Assembly (NCBI GenBank): GCA_949357655.1
Contig: CASHTG010000018.1
Coordinates: 310,001-374,000 of the forward strand
From: Parascedosporium putredinis
Lineage: Eukaryota > Ascomycota > Sordariomycetes > Microascales > Microascaceae
Direction: 5' to 3'
DNA: 64,000 nt
The notes beneath the pieces were generated by a model that saw nothing but the letters and a program-made list of their open reading frames with translations, was not told the origin of the DNA and ran no database searches. Position 1 is the stretch's first letter; every line of letters begins with the position of its first letter. The translations under genes were made by a program, and so were the position numbers. Of this stretch, positions 46,401 through 57,284 are shown one piece after another.

Positions 46401-47492
46401 TTTTCCACAAAACAGATTCCCCAAATACTAAAACGAATTCCACTCGGTCACTGCTATACTTGAAGCTAACAATGGCGAGCTTGCTCGAATCATAACCGGG
46501 CCCGAGGAGCTGTCCCTTTTACGGCGGCCTAGCGCATCCAGATCCCGGACCCGGAAATATTGAGTTGGCGTCCCTCGCAAGATCTTTACGCTAGCACCAA
46601 GATACGCGGCGAGTTCTGGATCTGGATATCGGTTTGCTTCTATCGCGCCGCCTAATGTGTCTACTAGATTCGTCCCTGATGAGCAGCTGGAAGACAACTA
46701 AAGCCGCGATGGGTACTTCGGGCCACATGAGGAGCCTAGTGGTGACGCCTTTCTCCGCATGACTTGCTAGACATCAGAGTTAAGTGATGTACCTGGCTTT
46801 CATGGGAGGGTAAGGGGCTCTGGAAGTGTGATGATGGACTCTTGCGGGGTTAGTGTATGAGGTGAATAGAAACTATGAGGCATATACGTGAATGAGCCAT
46901 TGTAACCTAGTCTGGACACCCTTATCACTTCAAAGATAAAATGAGTCGTTTAAGTCGATGATAGAGCCGCAATCATGCTAGGGTCCCCCTGCTTTGTAGT
47001 CCTCACGAAAGGCGCTCGTAGTCGCTATCAGGACAACCAAATCTCTAGCCCTTAGTCGAGGTGTTGGAAAGCCTTGCTTGCAATATCCCGAAGACTCTTG
47101 GGAATCGTATTTTTGATTCAATATTTGAAAAACATTCATGACATATACTCCACAAAGACATAGTAGGCATGCATTAATGTCAGGTTGGAGAGTTCAAATA
47201 CATGAAGAGGAAGGGGGAACCAAAAATAAATGGCCTCCTTTCCTTCAAGATGAGGTGCTTGTGCGCAAGGACTTTCATTTTCGAGGAATAAGAGAATGAT
47301 GCACAATCTAGGCCGGTACAGAAAAGCCAATCCCGCCTGGAGACCGACTCTGATACCTCAGGGATTGATATCTCGAGGCGTCACGCAAGAGTATCCTGGA
47401 CAATGATCAGGCAAGTCAGGGTTATCGTGTGAATGGCAGTTGGCAAGAGTAGGTGTATAGGAGGGGCTAGAACATCGAACAGTCATCAATCG
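43416..47492. other. Long gene-poor stretch before tRNA-Leu
   Basis: This 4.1-kb stretch has no recognisable protein gene. The left end holds the promoter of the uncharacterised gene. An unrecognised minus-strand frame of 89 codons lies at 46428-46697, too weak to call. Confidence 0.5.
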
Positions 47493-47592
47493 GGTAAGAT
47501 GGCCGAGCGGTCTAAGGCGCCAGGTTCAGGCACACCTGAATGGATATTCCTGGTCTCGAAACGGGGCGTGGGTTCGAATCCCACTCTTATCA
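47493..47592 (+). tRNA. tRNA-Leu(CAG) with a short intron
   Basis: The acceptor stem GGTAAGA pairs with TCTTATC (one G-U), followed by discriminator A. The D arm reads GGCCGAGCGGTCTAAGGC. The anticodon stem is CCAGG/CCTGG. The anticodon CAG sits in TTCAGG, after which about 17 nt of intron intervene before the 3' half. The variable arm is long, as expected for leucine, and the T arm is GTGGG-TTCGAAT-CCCAC. The intron contains CCTGAA, complementary to the anticodon region TTCAGG, as is usual for eukaryotic tRNA introns. An oligo-T terminator follows within 10 nt. Confidence 0.95.
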
Positions 47593-47599
47593 CACTCGA

Positions 47600-47605
47600 T
47601 TTTTT
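47600..47605 (+). terminator. RNA polymerase III oligo-T terminator
   Basis: Six consecutive T residues lie eight bases after the tRNA discriminator base, the standard stop signal for RNA polymerase III. Confidence 0.85.
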
Positions 47606-47830
47606 GCCCCCACGCATTCAAATTCCTGGATCACCAAACGAGGAACACTGAGGCCGCTTCAACCGTGTGTAGGTTTCTCCCTATGCCACACCGGATGGAA
47701 TATCTTTAGAAGTTTTTATTTTATTTTTTATTTTTATCTCTTTTAGTATAGTGCCTTTGATAAATTGATATATTCTATGCAATCGAACGCGATGTGTGTG
47801 CGCTGAATTTCATATGGGCCGCCCACCCAC

Positions 47831-49022
47831 TTATACCAACCGGGTATTCAGCTCCTCTCCAGCAACCCATCGCTTGATATTCTCCACCTGCTGCTCATAC
47901 CACGTAGTCATCGTCTCCTTGGCCATGTAACCCATATGCGGCGTCAACACCACCCTGCTCGTCCCGCCAGTACCCCACCTCACCGTCCTCCACTCGCTAT
48001 CCTCGGGTAGAGGCTCCATATCGAACACGTCAATGGCCGCCCCCGCAATCGTGCCTTCCTTCAGAGTATCGAGCAAGTCCCGCTCCTTGACCAGCGGGCC
48101 GCGGGACGTGTTGACGAGAAATGCCGTCGGCTTCATCCTCGCCAAATCCTCAGCGGCCACGACGCCGCGCGTGCGGTCCGAGAGCACGAGGTGCACGCTC
48201 ACAATGTCCGCCTCGCGAAACAGCTCCTCCTTGGTGACGACGCGCACCGTCTTCTCGCCGGGGAAATACGGAGAATCGACGGGGAGCCCCGCGGCGGCGA
48301 CGCGCTCGTCGGCGACGGCCTGGGTGAGGTTCTCGCCCAGGCGACGAGGCGGACGCCGAAGAGGGTGGACATGATGCGGGCGACGTTGAGGCCGAGGCGG
48401 CCGAGGCCGAGCACGCCAAAGACTTTCCCCGGGAGGGCTGTGGCCATGGAGACCTGCCACTGGCCGGACTGGATGGCGGCGTGGGAGTTGGGGATGTCGC
48501 GCACGAGGGCGAGGATGAGGGCGATGCAGTGCGTCGTGGTGGAGTCGGGCGCCGGGTTGCTGGCGGTTTGGGTGCGGTTCTTTTCAAAGGTGCCGGCGGC
48601 GGGATGCCGCGGGCGGCGAGGGCGGGGAGGTGGAGGGAGTTGTTGCGGATGCTGGTGGAGAGGAGGAGTTGGAGGTTGGGGAGGCGGTTGATGAGGGCTT
48701 CGGGGAAGGGGTTCGCTCGCGCATGATGCCTGGATTTGGGGGTTTTATTGTTAGGATTTACCGACTGGCGGGAACAAAAGAGAAGAAGGAAAAAAAAAAA
48801 AAGGTAGGCATGAGTTGCACACTTACAAAGGATCTGGAACGGTGCCAGACGGTCGACTAGGGCATCGCGCTCGGTGTCGGTTGTGTCGGGGTGGTTGTAA
48901 GGCCGGAGGGTGTCCCGGAAGATGGTCACCTTGAACGATGCCGGGTCGAGGGTCGCAAAGAAGCTCTCGGAGAAGCCCTGGTAATCGTCCAAGACTGCGA
49001 CGTTGAGCACCGAGGAGGCCAT
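47831..49022 (-). CDS. D-isomer-specific 2-hydroxyacid dehydrogenase
   Basis: NAD(P)-dependent oxidoreductase of the D-2-hydroxyacid dehydrogenase family, probably cytosolic because no targeting signal is seen. The start at 49022 reads 'MASSVLNVAVLDDYQGFSES'. A 97-bp intron (48730-48826) joins 'PFQIL' to 'CIMRERTPFPEALINRLPN'. The nucleotide-binding fold has 'FGVLGLGRLGLNVARIM' (GxGxxG). The catalytic set is visible as Arg in 'LVNTSRGPLVKERDLLDTL', Glu in 'AAIDVFDMEPLPED' and His in 'VVLTPHMGYMAKETM'. Length is about 365 residues. Single-base losses lie near 48341, 48602 and 48708. The substrate cannot be deduced; it is not a canonical phosphoglycerate dehydrogenase because no ACT domain follows. 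Confidence 0.92.
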
Positions 49023-49742
49023 TTTTGTGGTGGATGCTCCGAGAACGAAGCGCTACTCGGGTCTATCGAGGGTGCGGATCCTATTTGAAACTCTCCCAAG
49101 GCGATGGGACAAAGGCTCAAGGGAAAAGGACGGCAAAAAAGAAAATGTAGATGGGCTTGTCTGATTTGTAAGATGAAGCTCGCGTTTGTGTTATTACTTG
49201 TCTTCGATTTTGGTTTCCCTCGTTTTCTGTTCTCACTCGTCGTCTCAACTTTAATAGGAGCAGCCGACTCCGGAGCAGTTACCGAGGATCAAAGAGCCAT
49301 CAATGGTCAATGGAGGGGCATTTATTGGAGGGGCCGTCCAAGGTGCCCCTCCTCGAAAGCTAACTGACACCAACAAAATCTTGCAGTGACACGATTGACC
49401 TCGATGACTGTATGCGGGGAATAGCGCAGTTCCTTAACCGGGGCAAAGTGGCCCGGGGCGGCCACTCACAGAGAACGACGGAGCATCGCATTTCTAATGA
49501 TTTCAGTGTCGTCAACGCACGAACAATGTGGTTCGAGATGACTCCAATCGAGAGGAAATAAAAAGTGGAACTCCACGAATGGGATGGGAGGTGAGCTAGT
49601 CGTACATGGTGATATCTGTTTAAATCCTGTCCGTTCCTGGACTTTTCTTTCTCCTCGTCCTTCCTTCTTCTCCTTCTCATATCCCACTTTGTTCTCTTCT
49701 CTCGTCTCCTTTTTTCCTGTTATATCCTAGACTTTCTCCTCC
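49023..49742. other. Spacer between the two dehydrogenase genes
   Basis: This 720-bp stretch has no recognised gene. It holds the promoter of the 2-hydroxyacid dehydrogenase and the 3' flank of the SDR gene. Both neighbours are on the minus strand. Confidence 0.5.
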
Positions 49743-50878
49743 CTAAAACTTGCTCGGTAGCCTCAAGGCACCATCCAGCCTCAAAACGGTACCGTTGAGC
49801 ATCACGTTCTCGATAGCCTGCTGTACAATCTGCGCAAACTCGGTCGGCTGTCCCTGGCGGGGCGGGTACTCGGTCGCCTTGAGCAGCTGGGCCCTCGTCT
49901 TCTCCGACATGGCCGCCTCCATGGGGAGCTAAAGATGCCGGGGGCGATGGTGACGACGCGGATGCCGTAGCGGGAGAGGTCGCGCGCCATGGGTAAAGTC
50001 ATGCTGGCCACGGCACCCTTGGAGGCGCCGTAGGCGACCTGGCCCTTTGGCCCTCGAGGGCGGCGACCGAGGCGACGAGGACGACGACGCCGCGCTCGTT
50101 GTCGGGGAAGAAGGGTCCACCTTGGCGAGGTGCGCGAGGAACTGGCGGACGGTGTCGATGGTGCCGCGGACGTTGATGTTCATGACGAAATCGAAGTGGT
50201 CGAGGCTAAAGGGAGCGCCGTGCCTGTCGAGGATCTAGGGCGAGGGACGTGACACGTTAGAGTCAGCATGTGATGATGCTTTTTGGCCTCGTAGTCTCAC
50301 TCCCTTCCCCTATATTCCCTCTCTGCTCCCCGAAGCTGGTGAGGATCTGGAATGCCAAAGGGGGAATCATTGCCATCGCAACGTAGAACGGGAACTACTC
50401 TGCTCGCATCATGAATGAAAGAAACGAAAGAGACGTACCGTCGCAGGGTTTCCGACGCCCGCGGCGGGGATGATGCCGCCGAGGGGCCGTCCCGACTGCT
50501 TCACCCAGGCCACGGTGCCTTCGACGGCCTTGGTAATGCTCTCCGTCTCGGTAACGTCGCACTGGAAGAAGCGGACGGAGGAGCCTAGTTCGCTGGCGGC
50601 CTTGTTGCCCTGGCCCTCGTTGAGGTCGAGGATGGCAGCGTTACCTCCGTTCTTGATAATCATGTCGACGGTGGCGCGGCCGAGCCCAGAGGCGCTGTGA
50701 AGGGGACACAAAAGTACCGGCGTCAGTAAAGAGCCTTTTTCTTTTTTTTTTTTTTTTCGTCCCAGGAATAACATATTGAACTTGTTCGGCGAGGGGCTTC
50801 CTGACGGCCCGGATACTGAAGGGAGAAAGGGAGGACTTACCCGCCAGTGACGACGAATGTGCGACCTTCAATCTTCAT
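49743..50878 (-). CDS. Short-chain dehydrogenase, type-2 3-hydroxyacyl-CoA dehydrogenase-like
   Basis: Classical SDR that closely resembles 3-hydroxyacyl-CoA dehydrogenase type 2 enzymes, which act in fatty-acid and branched-chain oxidation. The start at 50878 gives 'MKIEGRTFVVTGG'. A 146-bp intron (50695-50840) lies inside the cofactor motif and joins to 'ASGLGRATVDMI' (TGGxxGxG). Next come 'AAILDLNEGQGN', 'VRFFQCDVTETESI' and 'IIPAAGVGNPAT'. A second intron (50235-50438) leads to 'ILDRHGAPFSLDHFDFVMNI'. The catalytic Tyr/Lys lie in 'VAYGASKGAVASMTLPMARD', followed by 'YGIRVVTIAPGIF' and the C-terminus 'VMLNGTVLRLDGALRLPSKF'. Length is about 262 residues, the family norm. Single-base losses lie near 49927, 50048 and 50115. 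Confidence 0.93.
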
Positions 50879-52912
50879 TTTGGCGACTGGGATGTGCTAG
50901 AAAACAATTGAGGGTTGTTGATTCTAGGGATATTAGAGGAGAGATGCGGTTTAGGGACGTGAGGGAAGAAAGTGGGAGGAAGGAAGAAGCTATAAGTATC
51001 TAGCCGCGAGATTTCAATTCCGAGCTACCTCGGTGCGGGTAACAGATTTGGATCAAACCGACTCGATCATCAGAGCCCCTCCTAGCAGCAGAGACGGAAC
51101 AGGGCAACTTGGGATGGAAATTTCCGAAATCACATATAAGGCAAGGTCTTTTTTCACATTTTTTTATTTTTTATTTCTAATATAAATAACCATATTTCCC
51201 TTCTCTTACGACAGCGAGCTTTTGGCATCTTTTTTCCTCATCGAGCCCACCGGCTTCTTCACCCCCAACCAGCCCACCAGCGGGGTCCCTCCCCCAGGGG
51301 CTTCCTTAATCACCCCCAGACCACTAAAACCTGAGCAACCCGGGGGCGGCGCGACGTCGGGTGAGCCTCGGCATACCCAAATTAGGCAACTGAACCTAGA
51401 AGTCAAGCCAAAAAACTGCCGGTGGAAGTTATCAATTGATCCGCTGCTTTTCCAGTCGTGCAGGTAGAGCTCTCGACCCAGGCTGACAGCACATGTCAGC
51501 GGGAAAACCTCCCAAGACGTTTCCCACCGACCGAGTGCATCCACAATGGCTTGATCTCACAGGCCATCGGATATCGGTGGGTGCTGCGGTGCATTCAAGG
51601 CTTGGGTGAGGTCAGCTGTGCTGAATTACGTCCATCCCCCCCTCGCCCCAGCCGAATTGCAGCCACACTCAATTCGATTTCTCAAAGTCAAAGGGCTCAT
51701 CGCATGTACCCCCTTGTCTTCTCCGGAGCACCCGCTTCTTCGAGCCATGCTTCTCCACAGACGGGAGTTTGATGAAGAATCAAGCGAGCTACGAACATGG
51801 TATCGTCAAATATGGTATCGTCAAGTATATAACTGATGAAGACGCGCAACTCAGACGGACCATTGTGATAGATAATACGGTCCTGCTTCGTTGAAACCCA
51901 TGGATGGCTTGTGCATACACCAAAACCTACCCTGAGTGACCGTGCAGCTTCTCGGATTGGGAAAGACCCCTCCACCTCGTCCAGCCATGACAATCTCGAG
52001 CTGCTCAATCTGGGGGTTGCATCAAGCGGGATCGCCAACTGCGGCAACACCCATTTTCAAAACTCGGATCCCTTGAATCCTGTGCATTTATTCTCCTCCA
52101 AGAGCCAGCAAAAAAGAAAAAAAGCATGTGCCGCAACCTAAGCCACCCAGGATGAGGTGTAAAGTGTCATTCTCATACCTTTTTTCTTTCCCAATATTGA
52201 TTTCTTCCACATGTAGCGCGTGCGGTTGCTTCAACCCCAAACGGGCCAAGTGTAAATCGTCTCGCGTGCTCTTTCTCTTTATCGTTGGTTCACAAGCGTT
52301 TCGGTGCTTCGTCACTGCGGGTCCGTATCTCTTATCGCAAATCCCCCATTCGCACATTCTATTTTTTTCTCCTTCCCGCTATTGTTCGCTCTCTCTCTTT
52401 GTCTCAGTCATCACTCGATCGCATCATTTGCGCTGCTCACACAAACCCGCTAGATCGGGGGTCCTCAACGACCCTTGTTTCGTTTTCTTGTTGGATTTTT
52501 GTTCCTTCGTCTTTTGGTTCCTTTTTCCTTTTTCTCCTACGCATTTCTCTGCTTTGCATCTGCCAGAATAGATCCAGTCTTTTCGAGTAGCCATCAACCC
52601 TGTTTTTGGAGTTTCCCACTGTTCCGAACTTGCCGCCAACCTCTCGTACCCAGTACCGTTGTACCAGGAGATTGGCAACGCCTCAACTCCTTAACCAAGC
52701 CCGAGCCCGCCTTGTCAAATCAGCACGACATCACACGAAAGAGAAAAAAAAGATCAAATATTATCCTCAAAGCGACTCTCCCATACCCGCCCTTACCCAG
52801 CGCCGCTTAAGCTCGACTATTTGAACCTGCCCTTTCGTTTCCGTCGTCGAGGCCGTCCCACACTGTCACAAGCTAAACGCGGGGTCAAACGTCTCTCGCC
52901 TCACCGCCCGCC
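50879..52912. other. Divergent intergenic stretch
   Basis: This 2.0-kb stretch lies between the SDR start (minus) and the Rab4-like start (plus) and contains both promoters. Pyrimidine-rich runs between 52180 and 52620 probably belong to the 5' leader of the GTPase gene. A short direct repeat of ATGGTATCGTCAA occurs twice near 51800-51825. No gene is recognised. Confidence 0.5.
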
Positions 52913-54384
52913 ATGACGAGACCGCGTGGCTCGTCGGGAGCTAGCGAGGAGAGTGCCGCGGGGCTGGCCGAACAGGTGCGCGAACTTCCAAGACCTGGTC
53001 GCTTTGCTCAGCGCCGTCTATAACAAGGGCGAGCTGTTATCGACTGGCTGGATGAAAGCTCTCGTTTGCTGACGTAACTGTGACGCGTTGATAGGAGCTC
53101 GGGAGCATGTACGACTATCTTGCCAAAATTATTCTACTCGGACCCAGCGGATCGGGAAAGTGAGTTTTGTAATAGTCCTCCGTTTCCGCGGCCGGTGGGC
53201 TTGGGGTGGTCTGCCGGTGTGCAACGTTGGCGCTGTATGCGTGGCCCCTCCGCTCTTCACACAATGCTAACTCGGCGTGCGGAATCTCAGGTCGTGTCTC
53301 TTGCATCGTTTTGTCAAGAATGAGTGGCGGGTCCTATCTTCGCAAACCATCGGTGTCGAATTCTCGAGCAAGATCATCAAGGTTGGCACTGGCGCGAGAC
53401 GGAAACGCATAAAGCTCCAGGTATGAACAAACCAAGCGCGAATGCGTCCCGTACCAAGTCGGACGGCCCTTCTCCACTGCCCGTTTACACCCCTCTTGGT
53501 TCCGGCACGAGATTTAAAAAAAAAAGCTAATACCCTCATTTCTTGTTCTCTTCAGCTCTGGGATACAGCAGGCACCGAACGGTTCCGCTCCGTCTCGAGA
53601 TCCTACTACCGAGGCGCTGCCGGCGCTATCCTCGTCTACGACATCACCTCCCACACATCCTTCCGCGCCATCCAGCCCTTCCTCAACGATGCGCGCGCCC
53701 TCGCCTCCCCAAGCTCAGCCTCCTTCTTGCTGGCAACAAGCTTGACCTCGCATCAGAAGCCCTAGTAGACACGAGCGTGCCGCCTCTGACCCCGAGCAGC
53801 GTTAGTTCGACAGCGACGTCCAACGGCCTCCGCCCCGTTCGTAGCAACGCTTCCATATCCACGACCAACACCAACGATAGTTCCAGTACCATACGGGAGG
53901 CCAGCCAGGCTCCCTCGCCACATCTTACGGCACCGCCCATTCGCACCGCACGAGTATGCCGCCCGAGGTTAGCCGCGAGGTCTCGACTTCCGAGGCCACG
54001 CGGTGGGCGAGCAGTATCGGAATCCCCGTCACCATGGAGACAAGCGCTTTCACGGGAGACAACGTCGACGAGATATTCGGCCGGCTAGCACGCATGATCC
54101 TCACAAAGATCGAGCTCGGCGAGATCGACCCCGACGACCCCATGAGCGGCATCCAGTACGGTGATAACTACGGCGGCGGCTGGAACGCCGGCGCCAGTGA
54201 CGGAGCGAGCATCAAGAGTTCCATGACGGGCGGGACCATTGACGACATTGGCGCTGGCGCCAGGAGGAGGCGTCCCCGTGGGAGGACGGCAGGAAGAAAT
54301 AGAGGCGGGAACTGGGCCGGGCTGAGAGAGTGGGAGGAGGTGTTCACGATAGGGAACCGGCGGCGAGGTGGAAATTGCTGCTAA
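52913..54384 (+). CDS. Rab4-like small GTPase with a large internal insertion
   Basis: Ras-superfamily GTPase, probably for endosomal recycling. Exon 1 (52913-52975) encodes a 21-residue Ser-rich start. Introns at 52976-53094, 53160-53290 and 53421-53555 join in phase. Motifs are 'KIILLGPSGSGK' (P-loop), 'SCLLHRFVKNEWRVLSSQTI' (switch I), 'LWDTAGTERFRSVSRSYYRG' (switch II), 'LLLAGNKLDL' and 'METSAFTGDNVDEIF'. The string 'SGIQYGD' after the G domain is typical of Rab4. Between NKLD and 'EATRWASSIGI' about 70 Ser/Thr/Pro-rich residues are inserted where ordinary Rabs have a few. The C-terminal tail is also extended, Gly/Arg-rich, and ends in the prenylation pair CC. Length is about 362 residues against about 215 usual. 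Single-base losses lie near 53711 and 53915. Confidence 0.9.
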
Positions 54385-57284
54385 TCCCCGCTACCCTAAG
54401 CTTGAGAGCTTGAGCGTAGGCCATGCTACGCGTCCTTTGATTATCGTTCGACTCTTGCGTTCGTGCCATGCTTGTTTCCTTGCCCGAACCACCCCCGGCG
54501 GAGACAGCTGGTCGTGATTGGGGGTTTACTTTTCCTCTTCTACGCTTCTTCTCGGCGATAGATTTGAGCCCAGCGCAGACATTCATAATCCTTGCTGATT
54601 TCCTTTTGTCTTTCTCGATCCCGGGTTCGGCTTGTTTTTCTCCTTCTCTTGTTCTCTTGGATTTGTTAGCTTCTGCCTTTTTTTCTTTGAGGGCCTCGAT
54701 TTACGACTTTAATGCTCAAGGGAAGACCTCGTCCGGCTTCGTATGTTCAGACGAGGGGGCTGAGGGGTTTTGCGAGAGTGGTGGGCTTCGGCGCTTTGGG
54801 GGTTCTTTCCTTTGTCTTTGCCATCCACGATTGATCATCCATGTTTTCTAGCTTGCATCCCCATTGCATAATATACATATACAGCCTCCCTGTATCAAAT
54901 ACGCAACGTCTCCCCAATTGTGTATGGATATCTTGTAGAGCCAGTTATGCAAACTGGATCAAATCCCGCTCCACTACAGGAGATGCGGATAATATCGAAA
55001 GGTTGAGTGAAAATCTATAAAAGAAAGAGTGGTGTCAAAAAGAAGGAAAAATCCATTCAAAAGAAATCCCCTTTAAAAAACCCCCGACTGGCACAAAAGT
55101 AGCTTCGAGCGTGATGTTCGATGGTAGCGAAGGAGCATCGTACTCCCGATTTGACACCATAACAGGAAATGAAAATGGCCGCCCGGCGATCGTCCGCCGC
55201 TCAACTCCGCCGGTCAAGCAAAAAGCGATGCATAATTTTGTGAAAAGAAACTGGTCAGGAGTCGAAATTTCCGGCAGAATCTTCCAAGGAGCCACTCCTC
55301 CGCCCTTAAACCACATTCCCCTTCCCCGTCCTGGCGGGTGGAGCCCGGTTCAGACCGCGGGGGCAGCTACTCCATAAGGGTAGGCTGTGGCGGTGAGGGC
55401 AAGCCAACGCGGCATGTGAACGTCCGTGGGTCTTTTTCTTCGATAGCCTAGAAACCACTGCAGGAGTGTTATCATTTTCGCTGGCAAGTCCTTCCCATCA
55501 AGGAATCAAGGAGCTCTGATGGACATCCAGGGTTCGGACTTGGCCTCATAGAATCATCCCCGCCATCGATGGGAGGTTCGGTGGCACAATATCAGGAAAA
55601 ACATTAGATTCTCAAACATCTGTATCTGTCGAAAGTTGTATAAGTGGTGCGGCAGAAATACAAGGTGGGAGCAACGGTTGCATCAAAAGACCCGGCACTT
55701 GTCAGCATCAGACGTTCACGTTAAGATCCCGCTCACGGCCGTGGAAGCAAGGGCACCGAAACCAGGCACAGCAAGAGACTGGATCGGCAGCGCTCTTCTC
55801 TCTCCGCGCTTCATCTCAGGGCCCGTCTCGGGTATTCTAGACGGGCATCAGGGGAGATGCATCTGGAATATCCCCTTGGCGATAAGCAGACATAGCCGGC
55901 CCGCCAGCCCAGGTTTTAGACTCTTCGTAGGATTTTGCGACTAACAGCAAGGCACGGCGCGGCTGATAGGGGAGACCTCGGATTCCAAGGGGGATCCAAA
56001 TCCTCGGTGAGAGGACCCCATTTGGGCCATAAGCCCATGGACCCACGAATAGACCCCCATGAAGACTTCGGCGGGCTATGTTTCTTTCCAATACTCTGTG
56101 TTTCTTTGGTTCGGTCCTTTGTACTGGTCTCTGGGGGCAGCGCAGAGCGCTTGTTGCTGCTTAGCCTAAATTGAGGGCGGAGGAATTGCTCCGCGCTCCC
56201 AGCGGAAGGAAGCGCGGATTTTAGGGTAGATCTTTGGAGCTTGGGAGGGGGAAATGGAGGGTGAGGTGGGGAGGTTGACAGACGGGGTGGGGGATTGGGG
56301 TGTGGGTATTCGGCGAGCGTGCGGGAACCCGTCAACAGGACAGGGCCCTTGCGTCATACCAGCGAGTGGCCTCTTGCAACGAGTTTTCTAGCCCGATGAG
56401 CTGCTCCGTTTCTCTGGACTCTTGAGCGTGATAGGCGCAAAGCTCGCCTGAGAGAGGTGTGTTCAATAGTGACAGCTTGAAATAAAAGAAGGGTGCGTTA
56501 CACACACCCCTCATCACCCTCATACCGGCTGCTAGGGTCACTCCAGGGAGGGGATCTCCAGTCTCAGTGTTGCTTGACCCACAAGGATTTGATCTCTCAG
56601 TGTGCATTTGCCTCTTTTCGAGCCAACGAGGTCACCAGGGGTCCTCCTTCTCGCCTTGCATAGATGAAGGTCCTCCATCGGAAGATGCAAAAGGACATTG
56701 AGGTAATAGCTTGGCGAAAGCAACAAGAGCTCAGGTGCTCCGCAGAAAAAAAGGTCATAAGAAGGCTAGACACCCAGCCTCCTCGGCCTCGTGGTCGGTG
56801 ACATTTCTGACCCTTCTTTTGCATTTCAAGTCGCAGTTGTGCTCTACTTGGAGATTTGAACTTGTTTGCTGCCTTCTGAGCTTTCCTCAGAGGCATTGAC
56901 GTCGATTGCCGTACGTACCTGCCTCCCTTGCCATCCCCTTCCCTACCCTGCCTCGCTTCCTTCCTTCTACGGCCCTTCCTGCCCTTGTATCCTTGGGTCA
57001 CCCCTCCATAGCTCTTGCTCTCCCAATCGCTGCTTGAGACCCCACCGTCGCGCCTGCTCGGATAGCGGGGTCTCAGACAATCGCAAAAGCTTCATCCTAG
57101 ATGTGCGCTTTGCGCCTGCGCACTAACAACACGATCATTGCGGGCAGGGGGAAGGAAGCGCTGAGCGCATAAAATCAACCTGCCTCCCTTCTAACCTTTT
57201 TGTTTCTGGCGCTACTCTAGTGAAATCACTATTCTAAGCAGACCTCTCTTTCAGTAGATAAATCCTCCACAGAATCTACGAAAA
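54385..57284. other. Intergenic stretch, no gene recognised
   Basis: This 2.9-kb stretch lies between two plus-strand genes. Only short frames without family resemblance are present. The right end, from about 56900, holds the beta-mannosidase promoter and leader. Confidence 0.5.

Noticed and set aside
46428..46697. Minus-strand frame of 89 codons in the gene-poor region
   Set aside because: No family resemblance and no plausible neighbouring exons. It could be chance or a decayed fragment.
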